From assembly GCA_002049785.1 (NCBI GenBank), contig MUKB01000010.1, positions 1 to 23,597 on the forward strand: a stretch of DNA of 23,597 bases, read 5' to 3'. The position numbers and the translations under genes were made by a program. This stretch comes from Caldifarciminota bacterium 4484_100 (lineage in GTDB: Bacteria; Hydrothermota; Tepidihabitantia; SM23-42). This document shows positions 8,072 to 15,813 of this stretch, in pieces (positions within the stretch are counted from its first letter, which is position 1; each line of letters begins with the position of its first letter). Below the pieces are notes generated by a model that did not search any database, was not told where the DNA came from, and saw only the letters and a list, made by a program, of their open reading frames with translations.

Positions 8072-9907
8072 ATGATGGTAGAAATTGAGAAAGGGATGAA
8101 ATTTATCCGGGAAGGCGAGCTCGAAAAGGCACAGATAATCCTGAGACGTGCCTTGAAAGAGAATCCTGATCAACCGAAGGTTCTGGAACTTTCCGGAGAT
8201 CTTTCTGCCCGGTTGGGCAGAGTTGATGAGGCAATTGCCCGGTATGAGCGTGCGGTTGGTGGCTATAACCAGCATAATAACTTTGCCGAGGCAATAGTCT
8301 GTTTGGAAAAGATTTTACGTTTGAAACCGGATAATGGAGAGGCCTATTTCCAGCTCGCTCAGGCTTACCAGAATTATGGACTTGTGAATGAAGGGATTAA
8401 TCGAATTCTTGACCTCTGCATGTGGGCAATTGAAAATAAGAAGGAGACACTGTTTGTTGAAGGGATGAAGAAGATTGTGGAATTGCAGGCGAAAAATTAT
8501 CCTTTGAGATTAGCCTTTGCCAAAGTACTGTTCGCGATTAATCGGAACAGCGAGGCTGAGGAAGAGTTGAAGAGGTTAAAGACAGAGGCAGCAGAGGCGG
8601 GTCAAAAGGATCTGGTTAATGAGATCGATAAACTTCTTCCCCAGACTGATGGGGGTGAGGAACTCGATCCAAAAAGCCGAGTAGAACTGGGAAACCTTCT
8701 TTATGAAATAGGCTCCAAAGAAGAGGCAATAACTGAATTTAAACAGGCGGTTGCTGATCTAATCGAGGCGGGTGAGGTTGATGAGGCAGAACAGATTCTA
8801 AAACGGATTATTGAAATCGACCCCAATGATCAAGAGGCGATAAAGCAGCTCAATGAATTAAAACCGGGTGCTAAAAAGATTGAGGAACCCGCAGAGACCG
8901 AAACGAAAGAGGTCACTGAAAAGAAAGAGGTTGTAGAAGAGCCTTCACCTCTTAGTGAAGCGCCATCAGAAGAGGTGGCTCCAACTTCACCAGAATCAGA
9001 AAAGGAAGAAGGGGTTGAACTCTTTGAGGATCTGAAAAAAGAGGTTGAGGGATTTATTCCTACTGCTGAGGAACCTTCAGAGCCTGAACCGGAAGAGACA
9101 AAGGAGGTGACCCCAGTTGAGGGACAGATTGCAGATATTGAATTTCTTCTTAAAGAGACCGAGGCACCTGCTGCACCAAGTTTTGAGCTGGCAAAGGTTT
9201 TTGATGATTTTCGTTCAAGGATAACCTGGACCACTGATGATCCGAATAAACGGGTTGAACTGGCAAAGAAGGCATTTGATGCAGAATTGTATGATGTTGC
9301 ACTCAATTTTGTGGAGAAGATCAGAGAGGATAAGTCTACCTGGCCTACATCATTGGAGATTACCTGTGCATCCTTGGTGAAGCTGGGTCGGTATAATGAG
9401 GCGATAAAGATAGCGGGTCCATCGTTACTCGAAGACATACCTGAAGAGAAGAAAACCGAATTGCGTTATATCCTGGCGTCGGCGTATGAAGGCCTTGGTG
9501 ATTTTGAAAATGCAATGCGTGAGATTGAACGAATAATGAAGGATAATCCCGATTATAAGGATATAAAAGAGCACTACCAGTTGATGGGCGGCGAGATTGC
9601 GGTCGAAAAGGAACCTGAAGAAAAACCGATTCCCCCTTCTCCAGCCCCACCAGAAATATCTGCCGAAAAGGAGATTGTTGCCTCTTCAGAAGTTGCTCCA
9701 GAGATATCCTCCCATGAAATCGGACCTGAGATACCCCCTCCTGTTGAGCCCAGTCCTGAGGTTCAGACTGAACCTTCCCGGGAATCGTTTCCAGAGCAAG
9801 GTTATCCATCTATAATTGAAGGTGCACCAAAGGAAAAGAAGATACCAGAAACTTTATCAGATAAACCTCCTGAAGAGAGGGAGGGTGAAAATATCGCATT
9901 TCTTTAA
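8072..9907 (+). CDS. TPR protein with acidic linkers (cassette copy 1)
   Basis: 611 residues, no signal peptide or membrane segment, so cytoplasmic. Residues 1-~130 hold TPRs (GMKFIREGELEKAQIILRRA, AEAIVCLEKILRLKPDNGEA), and more follow to ~265 (ELGNLLYEIGSKEEAITEF). Residues ~268-360 are a Glu/Pro/Thr-rich, low-complexity acidic linker. A second helical-repeat block lies at ~370-515 (VELAKKAFDAELYDVALNF, ILASAYEGLGDFENAMREI). The tail, ~515-611, is again Pro/Glu-rich and likely disordered. Two ATGs (8072, 8075) are possible starts; the leader is very short with only a weak aggt. It is the first gene of a seven-gene operon and stands immediately before an ExeA-like ATPase, the same order as copy 2 at 10744. 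The architecture recalls FimV-like acidic TPR scaffolds, but no homology to FimV can be claimed. Function unknown. Confidence 0.85.
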   Translation: MMVEIEKGMKFIREGELEKAQIILRRALKENPDQPKVLELSGDLSARLGRVDEAIARYERAVGGYNQHNNFAEAIVCLEKILRLKPDNGEAYFQLAQAYQNYGLVNEGINRILDLCMWAIENKKETLFVEGMKKIVELQAKNYPLRLAFAKVLFAINRNSEAEEELKRLKTEAAEAGQKDLVNEIDKLLPQTDGGEELDPKSRVELGNLLYEIGSKEEAITEFKQAVADLIEAGEVDEAEQILKRIIEIDPNDQEAIKQLNELKPGAKKIEEPAETETKEVTEKKEVVEEPSPLSEAPSEEVAPTSPESEKEEGVELFEDLKKEVEGFIPTAEEPSEPEPEETKEVTPVEGQIADIEFLLKETEAPAAPSFELAKVFDDFRSRITWTTDDPNKRVELAKKAFDAELYDVALNFVEKIREDKSTWPTSLEITCASLVKLGRYNEAIKIAGPSLLEDIPEEKKTELRYILASAYEGLGDFENAMREIERIMKDNPDYKDIKEHYQLMGGEIAVEKEPEEKPIPPSPAPPEISAEKEIVASSEVAPEISSHEIGPEIPPPVEPSPEVQTEPSRESFPEQGYPSIIEGAPKEKKIPETLSDKPPEEREGENIAFL

Positions 9908-9922
9908 AGTAGGAGGATAGGT

Positions 9923-10744
9923 GTGGGATACCAGGAATTTTATAATTTAAAGGCGGAACCATTCACAAACCATCCCGACCCAAAATTTTATTTTAATTCA
10001 CCCCAGCATGCCATTGCCCGGGAATATCTATTGCATGCCGCACGAGGAACACGGGGTCTGGCGGTTCTGCTTGGTGAAATTGGAACGGGAAAAACGACTT
10101 TAGTGAGAAAAATTTTGAGTGAACTCTACGCGGCAGGAAGATATCAGGTGGGCCTGATTGTTCTGACCCATTCAGAATTTACTCCGGCCTGGCTATATAC
10201 AAGAATTGCGAATCTCATCGGACTCCGAGACTTTGGGACCTCAACAACTGAAATCATCTCACGGATCTCACAACGGTTGAATGAGATTTATCACCGTAAT
10301 GAAAAGACAATAATCATTATTGATGAAGCAAATAAGATTAATGCTCCGGAAATACTGGAAGAGATAAGGGGGCTTTTGAATCTTGAGATTGGTGACACAA
10401 GGCTCCTCTCGTTTATTCTAAGCGGGCTCCCCAGTTTAGAACATTTTCTCGCCTCAAACCGCGCACTGTATCAGCGTATTGCGGTCAAGATAAAGTTGAA
10501 GTCGATGGGTAGCGATACGATAAGGGCATATATCGGGCACCGTTTGAATATTGCCGGGGCAAATCATGAGATATTTACACCTCGAGCAATTGACCTTATC
10601 TGCCGTTATTCTGAAGGACGTCCCCGGCTGGTTAATATTATTTGTGATAATGCATTGTTGGAAGGTTATGTCCAGAAAAAAACGAAGGTTGATGAATTCG
10701 TCATTGAACGGGTGATCAGTAATTTGGGTTTAAAGTTTGAATAA
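9923..10744 (+). CDS. ExeA/GspA-like AAA ATPase (cassette copy 1)
   Basis: 273 residues, a P-loop ATPase of the ExeA/GspA family. The family N-terminus YxxFYNLKxEPFxxxPDPKFYF is followed by Walker A GEIGTGKT (51-58), Walker B IIIIDEAN (130-137, with catalytic Glu135), then ALYQRIAVK and RPRLVNIICDNALLEGY. The peptidoglycan-binding tail and transmembrane helix of true ExeA are absent; only the ATPase core is present. The start is GTG at 9923, backed by AGGAGG at 9911-9916 and by the identical MGY start of the paralogue at 12556. In ExeA/GspA the ATPase helps place the type II secretion secretin; related stand-alone ATPases sit with pilus and transposition systems. No secretin or pilus gene is visible here. 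The stop overlaps the next ATG (TAATG). Confidence 0.85.
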   Translation: MGYQEFYNLKAEPFTNHPDPKFYFNSPQHAIAREYLLHAARGTRGLAVLLGEIGTGKTTLVRKILSELYAAGRYQVGLIVLTHSEFTPAWLYTRIANLIGLRDFGTSTTEIISRISQRLNEIYHRNEKTIIIIDEANKINAPEILEEIRGLLNLEIGDTRLLSFILSGLPSLEHFLASNRALYQRIAVKIKLKSMGSDTIRAYIGHRLNIAGANHEIFTPRAIDLICRYSEGRPRLVNIICDNALLEGYVQKKTKVDEFVIERVISNLGLKFE

Positions 10745-12549
10745 TGTCTGAACTTGGAGATATAAAAAGAAAGGTCGCTGAGTACGAGGCCAAAGGCAAT
10801 TTAAAGAAGGCGGTTGAAGAACTTGAGAAGGCGGTTGAGACCTTTTCCCGAGAAGGTTCTTTATTCAATAAACTGGGTGACCTATATATCAAGCTCAATC
10901 GAAAAGATGATGCATTGACAATTTATGAAAAAGGTGCTAAGGTCTTTAAAGAAGAGACCTATTATCCCAATGCAATTGCTCTGTGTAAAAAGATTTTGAG
11001 ACTGGATGATAGTAGAACTGAAGTCTATGGACTTCTGGGCGAATTGCATCGTGAGTTAGACCAGCGGGGTGAGGCGGCAAATTATCTTCTTGAATATGCA
11101 GATCGTAAAATGAAGGAGAATGATCTTGAGACTGCATTGAATACCTATAATACGATTAAAGAACTGGTTCCCAATAATCCTAAAATTCTGAAAACTATAT
11201 CTGCAATCTATGAGAAGGTGGGGAAGAAGGAGAATGGTGAGGTATTATTAAAAGAGGCGGCGAAGATTGAGACCGAACAGGAGAAGATAAAGGAGTCGGT
11301 TCTTGAAAAGAAGGCAGAGCTATCAGAGGAGAAAACAGCAGTAGAGGTTGAAGAGGAGAAGCCGGTAACAGAAGAGGTTGAAGAAGCAAAAGAGGCACCA
11401 GAAGTTGAAGAGAAACCACCATCAGAAATTGAGAAGGAAGAGGCCAAGATTGAGGAGGAGATTGGATTAGAAGAACTTGTTTCACCCGAGGTCGCTGAGC
11501 TTTTAAAAGAAGAAGAACCTGAAGCTAAGGTTGAAGAACCTAAAGTTGAGGAAGAAGAAACCCAGGCTCCCATAGAAACAGAAACACCCCCTGTGCTTAC
11601 TGAAGTCGATAAAACTGCAGAATTGGGCGAGTTATATCTCAACCTGGGTTCCGAGGAGGAAGCGATCGACTGTTTTCGTAGCGCGGCTCAGGAAGCACAG
11701 CGTCATAAGGATTATCAACGGGCATTGGAATTGAATAGAAAGATTGCGGATCTCAGACCATTTGATCTAAAATCACGCCAGCATATTGTTGAAATTGCCA
11801 ACGCGATGAAGGATGATAAACTGAAAATAGCCTCCCTGCTCGATCTTGCAGAATCGTTAACCCGACGGGATGCCAAGACCGAGGCACAACGACTTTACGA
11901 AGAAGTTTTAAAGATTGATCCGGAAAATCCGATTGCCAAGGAGATGCTTACTACCATTGAAAAATCTCGTGAATTTGTAGACCTCGGTGCAGTTTTAAAG
12001 AGTGAGATTGAAGGTGAAAAGAAGACCACTGGTTTGCAGAGTATTGAAGAGCTGGTCAGTGAGTTTCGACGCGAGGTTTTTGAGTCGATCGGTGAAGGTG
12101 ATTATCGTTCTCATTATGACCTTGGGGTTGCCTATAAGGGGATGGGTCTGTATCAGGAGGCGATTGAGGAGTTTGAGATTGCTGCCAAGGATGAAGAGAT
12201 CAGACTGAAGGCATATGAGATGATCGGCTCCTGTATGTTAGAACGTAATAAGATTGATGATGCGATTCGAATTCTGAACGAGGGATTGAAGATCAATGGT
12301 CATCCAAAGGCAGAATATTTCGGCCTCTATTTCTTGCTGGGGAACTGCTATGAAAAGAAGCAGGATTTTAAAAATGCCCTGCGTGCTTATGTCAATGCCT
12401 ATAATATTGATAAATCAGTTGCAGAGTTGACCAAAAAGATAACCACACTTAAGGAGAAGGTGACTGAACTTTTAAAGAAGAAACAGGTAAGTGCTGCACC
12501 ACCAAAGAGCCGGGTGCAGGCAAAAAAATCGAAAATTACCTATCTTTAA
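10744..12549 (+). CDS. TPR protein with acidic linker (cassette copy 2)
   Basis: 601 residues, soluble. TPRs fill ~1-180 (AEYEAKGNLKKAVEELEKA, LFNKLGDLYIKLNRKDDALTIYEKG, NAIALCKKILRLDDSRTEVYGLLGELH). A Glu/Val/Pro-rich acidic stretch covers ~185-285. Further TPRs follow at ~290-400 (AELGELYLNLGSEEEAIDCF) and ~455-580 (HYDLGVAYKGMGLYQEAIEEFEIA, LLGNCYEKKQDFKNALRAY). The end is basic (KSRVQAKKSKITYL). It has the same length class, the same soluble TPR/acidic/TPR plan and the same position before an ExeA-like ATPase as the gene at 8072, so the two are probably old duplicates. The repeated helices make close homology hard to judge by eye. Start and previous stop share one base, so translation is likely coupled. 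Function unknown; a scaffold that binds the adjacent ATPase is the simplest guess. Confidence 0.85.
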   Translation: MSELGDIKRKVAEYEAKGNLKKAVEELEKAVETFSREGSLFNKLGDLYIKLNRKDDALTIYEKGAKVFKEETYYPNAIALCKKILRLDDSRTEVYGLLGELHRELDQRGEAANYLLEYADRKMKENDLETALNTYNTIKELVPNNPKILKTISAIYEKVGKKENGEVLLKEAAKIETEQEKIKESVLEKKAELSEEKTAVEVEEEKPVTEEVEEAKEAPEVEEKPPSEIEKEEAKIEEEIGLEELVSPEVAELLKEEEPEAKVEEPKVEEEETQAPIETETPPVLTEVDKTAELGELYLNLGSEEEAIDCFRSAAQEAQRHKDYQRALELNRKIADLRPFDLKSRQHIVEIANAMKDDKLKIASLLDLAESLTRRDAKTEAQRLYEEVLKIDPENPIAKEMLTTIEKSREFVDLGAVLKSEIEGEKKTTGLQSIEELVSEFRREVFESIGEGDYRSHYDLGVAYKGMGLYQEAIEEFEIAAKDEEIRLKAYEMIGSCMLERNKIDDAIRILNEGLKINGHPKAEYFGLYFLLGNCYEKKQDFKNALRAYVNAYNIDKSVAELTKKITTLKEKVTELLKKKQVSAAPPKSRVQAKKSKITYL

Positions 12550-12555
12550 TTTATT

Positions 12556-13377
12556 ATGGGTTATGAGAGTTTTTATGAATTAAAAGAACATCCATTCAGT
12601 TTTGCTGCCAGTGAGAAATTCTATTACAACTCACCACAGCATTCAAAGGCCCTGATAAAACTTTCCCATGCGGTTGAAACCGAGAAGGGTCTGGCTTTAT
12701 TGATCGGGAATATTGGTACTGGTAAGACAACACTTTCCCGAAGACTTCTTGATCAATTGATTGATGATAATGTGGAGGCAACCCTTTTGGTGATTATCCA
12801 TTCCGAGATTACCTCGCTCTGGTTTTTGAAAAAGATTGCCTTGATGTTAGAGACCCCGATCGAATCCGAGAACAAAATTGATATTATTACTGCAGTATAC
12901 CATCGATTGATCGATTTGAGTAATAAAAATAAGAGGGTCGTGATCTTGATTGATGAAGCCAATATGCTCCAACGTAAAGAGATTATGGAGGAAATCAGAG
13001 GACTTCTGAACCTCGAATCTGAACACGGTAAGCTATTAAATTTTATCCTTTTCGGTCTACCTGAGATGGAAGATTATTTGAGATTAGATCCCCCACTTTA
13101 TCAAAGAATTGCAGTGAGGTGTGTGCTTGAACCGCTTGATGAAAAAGCAACCTATAATTATATAGTCCACCGATTGAGGGTCGCTGGATGTGCCCGACCG
13201 CTCTTCACCAAAGAGGCCCTGAAGGCGATATATGCTTATTCAAAGGGTATACCCAGAACAATAAATGCCATTTGTGATAATGGACTTTTAGAAGGTTTTC
13301 TTTTGAAAAAAGAGATTGTGGATAAAAAGATAATTGAGGATGTAAGTGCTGACCTTGGGTTGACAGCTCAGGGTTGA
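12556..13377 (+). CDS. ExeA/GspA-like AAA ATPase (cassette copy 2)
   Basis: Paralogue of the ATPase at 9923, also exactly 273 residues and alignable without gaps over the motifs: MGYESFYELKEHPF, YYNSPQHS, Walker A GNIGTGKT (51-58), Walker B VVILIDEAN (129-137), EIRGLLNLE, LYQRIAV, CDNGLLEGF. The sensor and arginine-containing segments (GLPEMEDYL, IPRTINAICDN) are retained, so it should hydrolyse ATP. It lies six bases after the TPR gene without any Shine-Dalgarno, so it is probably translated by reinitiation. As in copy 1, the membrane helix and peptidoglycan-binding domain of ExeA are missing. Two ATPases of equal size may form a mixed oligomer, or each may serve its own TPR partner; the sequence does not decide. 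Confidence 0.85.
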   Translation: MGYESFYELKEHPFSFAASEKFYYNSPQHSKALIKLSHAVETEKGLALLIGNIGTGKTTLSRRLLDQLIDDNVEATLLVIIHSEITSLWFLKKIALMLETPIESENKIDIITAVYHRLIDLSNKNKRVVILIDEANMLQRKEIMEEIRGLLNLESEHGKLLNFILFGLPEMEDYLRLDPPLYQRIAVRCVLEPLDEKATYNYIVHRLRVAGCARPLFTKEALKAIYAYSKGIPRTINAICDNGLLEGFLLKKEIVDKKIIEDVSADLGLTAQG

Positions 13378-14240
13378 TTCAGGGTAATTTGGCCTCACAG
13401 GAAAAATCTTCCAGACAAAAAATTTATGCTGATTTACACATTCACACAAACATTTCAGATGGCCTATTGAGTCCAGAAGAAGTAACGCAGATATGTGAAG
13501 GGCTTGGTCTTTCGATAATTGCAATCACAGACCACGATACAGTTGGAGGTATAAAGCCAGCCCAGCAGAGCAGTAAAAATGTCGAGATTATACCTGCAGT
13601 GGAGCTGAGTGCCAATATCGGTTCCCTGGATATTCATATCCTTGCATATTTTATCGACTATAATAATGGGGAACTTATGGATTATTTAGATGATTTCTGT
13701 CAGCATCGGATGGCGAGAATCTTCAAGATGAGCGAGAAACTTGCTCAAGTAGGTATCAGATTGGACCCCGATGAGATTGTCAGAATGGCAGGAAGCCAGG
13801 CTCTGGGTAGACCTCATATTGCACGCGCCTTATTGAAATATGGTTATGTCCATTCGATAAAAGAGGCATTTATAAAATATCTTGGTTGCCATTGTCCCTA
13901 TTATGTGCCGAAGAAGGAGATTCACCCGAAGCGTCTAATTCAGATGATTAAAAAATGGCGTGGGATTCCGGTGATTGCACATCCGGGGATATTGAATGAT
14001 GAGAATTTGATTCAACGGTTGATCGATTATGGTGCCGCAGGCATTGAGGTGTGGCATCCTGAGCATAATTCTCTTCAGGAAAAGAGATTCCAGGAAATCG
14101 CTGAAAAAAACAGACTGCTTATGACCGGCGGATCAGATTATCATGGTTTTCCTGGAACCTATAATCGACTTGGCCAACCGGGTTGTGGTAGGAAAGAGAT
14201 AACTGCAATAAAGGAATATCAGAAAATCTATCTGCAATGA
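13374..14240 (+). CDS. PHP-domain phosphoesterase (RNase AM / nucleotide phosphatase type)
   Basis: PHP metallophosphoesterase of the COG0613 type, 288 residues. Metal-binding motifs are in order: DLHIHTNISDG (20-30), ITDHDT (52-56), PAVELS, GRPHIARALL, VIAHPG and a late GGSDYHG. The insert between the metal motifs, with GRPHIA and YVPK, is the one seen in E. coli YciV/RnmA and related 3',5'-nucleotide phosphatases, which act on pAp and on short 5'-phosphorylated RNA. It shares a TTGA overlap with the ATPase before it, so TTG at 13374 is the coupled start. A TTG at 13389 is an alternative, and HxH would still be complete. It lies between the ATPase cassette and fabZ in the same operon. Exact substrate is not shown by the sequence. 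Confidence 0.82.
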   Translation: MIQGNLASQEKSSRQKIYADLHIHTNISDGLLSPEEVTQICEGLGLSIIAITDHDTVGGIKPAQQSSKNVEIIPAVELSANIGSLDIHILAYFIDYNNGELMDYLDDFCQHRMARIFKMSEKLAQVGIRLDPDEIVRMAGSQALGRPHIARALLKYGYVHSIKEAFIKYLGCHCPYYVPKKEIHPKRLIQMIKKWRGIPVIAHPGILNDENLIQRLIDYGAAGIEVWHPEHNSLQEKRFQEIAEKNRLLMTGGSDYHGFPGTYNRLGQPGCGRKEITAIKEYQKIYLQ

Positions 14241-14264
14241 TAACATTATTAAAAAGGGGGTGAT

Positions 14265-14687
14265 ATGAAAATGGACCTTGAAGCAGTCAAAAAAATTTTA
14301 CCCCATCGTGAACCATTTCTATTCGTTGATGAGGTTTTAGAAATTTCTGAAAATCGAATTGTTACAAAGAGAGAGATAAGAAAAAATGAGTTTTTCTTTG
14401 CTGGACACTTCCCTGCTGAACCGATAATGCCGGGCGTCCTATTGGTTGAGGCATTGGCCCAGAGCGGGGCAGTAATGTTGTTACAAAAAACCCCCGGAGC
14501 CATTCCTCTGTTTATGGCTATTGACAGGGCACGCTTCCGCAGGATTGTGCGTCCTGGAGATTCTCTAATAATGGAAGTCAAATTACTCAAGCGTCGGGCC
14601 AATATTGTAAAGGTAAGTGGTACCACCCGGGTTGATGATAAAGTAGTTTGTGAAGCAATAATAACTGCGGGATTAAAACAGAAATAG
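14265..14687 (+). CDS. fabZ: 3-hydroxyacyl-[acyl-carrier-protein] dehydratase
   Basis: Dehydrates (3R)-hydroxyacyl-ACP in fatty acid synthesis and competes with LpxA for hydroxyacyl-ACP. The 140-residue hot-dog-fold protein has the active site AGHFPAEPIMPGVLLVEALAQ with catalytic His48 and Glu62. LPHREPFLFVDEVLE at the N-terminus is the FabZ hallmark. A strong Shine-Dalgarno (agggggtgat) lies just before the ATG at 14265; a second ATG at 14271 is further away and less likely. The following gene begins three bases after the stop. The fabZ-lpxA pairing is the classical one of diderm bacteria and lets the cell balance phospholipid against lipid A. Confidence 0.93.
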   Translation: MKMDLEAVKKILPHREPFLFVDEVLEISENRIVTKREIRKNEFFFAGHFPAEPIMPGVLLVEALAQSGAVMLLQKTPGAIPLFMAIDRARFRRIVRPGDSLIMEVKLLKRRANIVKVSGTTRVDDKVVCEAIITAGLKQK

Positions 14688-14690
14688 TTG

Positions 14691-15455
14691 ATGCAGATCA
14701 TCGGTAATGGTGCAAGAGTTGATCCTACGACCCGGATTGGACCATTTACAATTATTGAAGATGGAGTGGAAATTGGTCCAGAAAATATCATCGGACCCAA
14801 TGTTATAATAAAGAAGGGAACAATACTCGGTCGGGGGAATGTGATTTCTGCTGGGGCACAGCTTGGTGTAGAACCCCAGGATTACCATTTTCAGGGTGAA
14901 CCATCATGCTGTATTATCGGTGATAACAATATTATCAGGGAATATGCAACAATTTCCCGGGCTACTGGAAAAGGTGAGAAGACTTTAATCGGTGACAATA
15001 ATTTTATTATGACCTATGTGCATATCGCCCATAATATAAGGATGGGGAGTAATATTACTATAGCCAGCGGAACACAGATAGGTGGGTATGTTGAAATAGA
15101 TGACTTTGCAACAATTGGCGGCCTGGCTGGTATCCATCAATTCTGTCATATTGGCAAATACGCAATGCTTGGTGCAAAATCTTATCTCAACCGCGACCTT
15201 TTGCCATATCTTCTTGCCAGCGGAAACCGTGCGTGTGTTTATGGTATCAATACAAAAGGTCTGCTACTTCACAATTTTGATTGGACGACAATAGATGAAA
15301 TCAAACGGTTATTCAAGATTATCTATCATAACTCAAATCCTGATATAAGGATGGAGCTATTGAAAAATGAGAAAACCGTTTATGCAACAGAATTCTTGAA
15401 TTTTATAAAAGGTATGAAAAGAGGTTTGTGCCATTTATGCCCAGTTTACCATTAG
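14691..15455 (+). CDS. lpxA: UDP-N-acetylglucosamine O-acyltransferase
   Basis: First step of lipid A synthesis: transfers a 3-hydroxyacyl chain from ACP to UDP-GlcNAc in the cytosol. 254 residues with left-handed beta-helix hexapeptides (IGPFTII, IGPENIIGPNVII and on). The LpxA-specific part is clear: REYATISRATGKG, then VHIAHN with the general base His114 (H125 of E. coli), GGYVEIDDFATIGGLAGIHQF, and GNRACVYGINTKGL. The C-terminal helical part is present (FLNFIKGMKRGLCH). ATG at 14691 is preferred; a TTG at 14688 directly abuts the fabZ stop. This is the last gene of the operon that starts at 8072. No hairpin-plus-T terminator is visible downstream. Confidence 0.93.
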   Translation: MQIIGNGARVDPTTRIGPFTIIEDGVEIGPENIIGPNVIIKKGTILGRGNVISAGAQLGVEPQDYHFQGEPSCCIIGDNNIIREYATISRATGKGEKTLIGDNNFIMTYVHIAHNIRMGSNITIASGTQIGGYVEIDDFATIGGLAGIHQFCHIGKYAMLGAKSYLNRDLLPYLLASGNRACVYGINTKGLLLHNFDWTTIDEIKRLFKIIYHNSNPDIRMELLKNEKTVYATEFLNFIKGMKRGLCHLCPVYH

Positions 15456-15468
15456 TATTTTTTTATAG

Positions 15469-15564
15469 CGATTTCCTATAATAAGTTCTATTTTACTCAA
15501 CGGTGCATCAGGATTCAGGTCTGATGCGGTATTCGCAATGGATATATTTTGGGAGGGTGATTAA
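15469..15564 (+). other. Possible C-terminal gene remnant
   Basis: After a TAG the frame is open for 31 codons to a TAA and reads like protein (SSILLNGASGFRSDAVFAMD, ending FWEGD). No start codon or ribosome site fits it, and an open run of this length can occur by chance. It directly precedes the repeat block, so it may be the tail of a deleted gene. Confidence 0.2.
15505..15527. repeat. Stem-loop GCATCAG/CTGATGC
   Basis: Seven perfect pairs (15505-15511 with 15521-15527) around a nine-base loop, downstream of lpxA. No T-run follows, so an intrinsic terminator is not supported. It also lies inside the possible gene remnant. Confidence 0.45.
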
Positions 15565-15572
15565 CAAGATTA

Positions 15573-15588
15573 TGTCATTAAGTCATTG
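15573..15588. repeat. Two TCATT octamers (short form of the array at 23169)
   Basis: tgtcattaagtcattg: two copies of the 8-bp unit NGTCATTR that is repeated a dozen times near the right end. It stands about 15 bases before the palindromic element, so the order octamers-palindrome-9-bp array is the same at both places. Confidence 0.7.
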
Positions 15589-15602
15589 GTAAATCGTTCG
15601 TC

Positions 15603-15645
15603 ATTCTGAACCCTGTACTGAGGTATCTCAGTATCGTTTCAGAAT
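15603..15645. repeat. Palindromic intergenic repeat, copy 1
   Basis: Nested hairpin. Outer arms ATTCTGAA (15603-15610) and TTCAGAAT (15638-15645); inner arms TACTGAG (15616-15622) and CTCAGTA (15627-15633) with loop GTAT. The copy at 23383-23425 keeps the pairing with different bases. The unpaired parts (ccctg and the tcgt side) stay nearly the same. Confidence 0.85.
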
Positions 15646-15661
15646 CTCAATATTTTAGACA

Positions 15662-15715
15662 AGAAAAACCAGAAAAACGAGAAAAACCAGAGAAACGAGA
15701 CAAACAAGAAAAACC
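15662..15715. repeat. Six tandem 9-bp A-rich repeats
   Basis: Six units of consensus AGAAAAACS: agaaaaacc, agaaaaacg, agaaaaacc, agagaaacg, agacaaaca, agaaaaacc. It begins 16 bases after the palindrome. Three units of the same kind lie 16 bases after the other palindrome, at 23442. Confidence 0.85.
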
Positions 15716-15813
15716 AAAAATATTGAACAAGGTCAATTAATATTTTGGAGAATCCAGATTAAAGTTAAGGGAGCTCATTGAATATACAACTTATAATTTG
15801 TTCTTAATCTATT

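Noticed and set aside
8830-9438. 202-residue open frame on the minus strand, Ser-rich
   Set aside because: It is the antisense shadow of the Glu-rich linker of the TPR gene: GAR codons read backwards as TCN/YTC. No ribosome site. The same holds for 11208-11642.
14249-14800. 183-residue open frame on the minus strand across fabZ and lpxA
   Set aside because: Spans two clear genes with catalytic residues in the other direction.
15505-15527. Intrinsic terminator for the lpxA operon
   Set aside because: The hairpin has only seven pairs with a nine-base loop, lies 50 bases past the stop and is not followed by a T-run.
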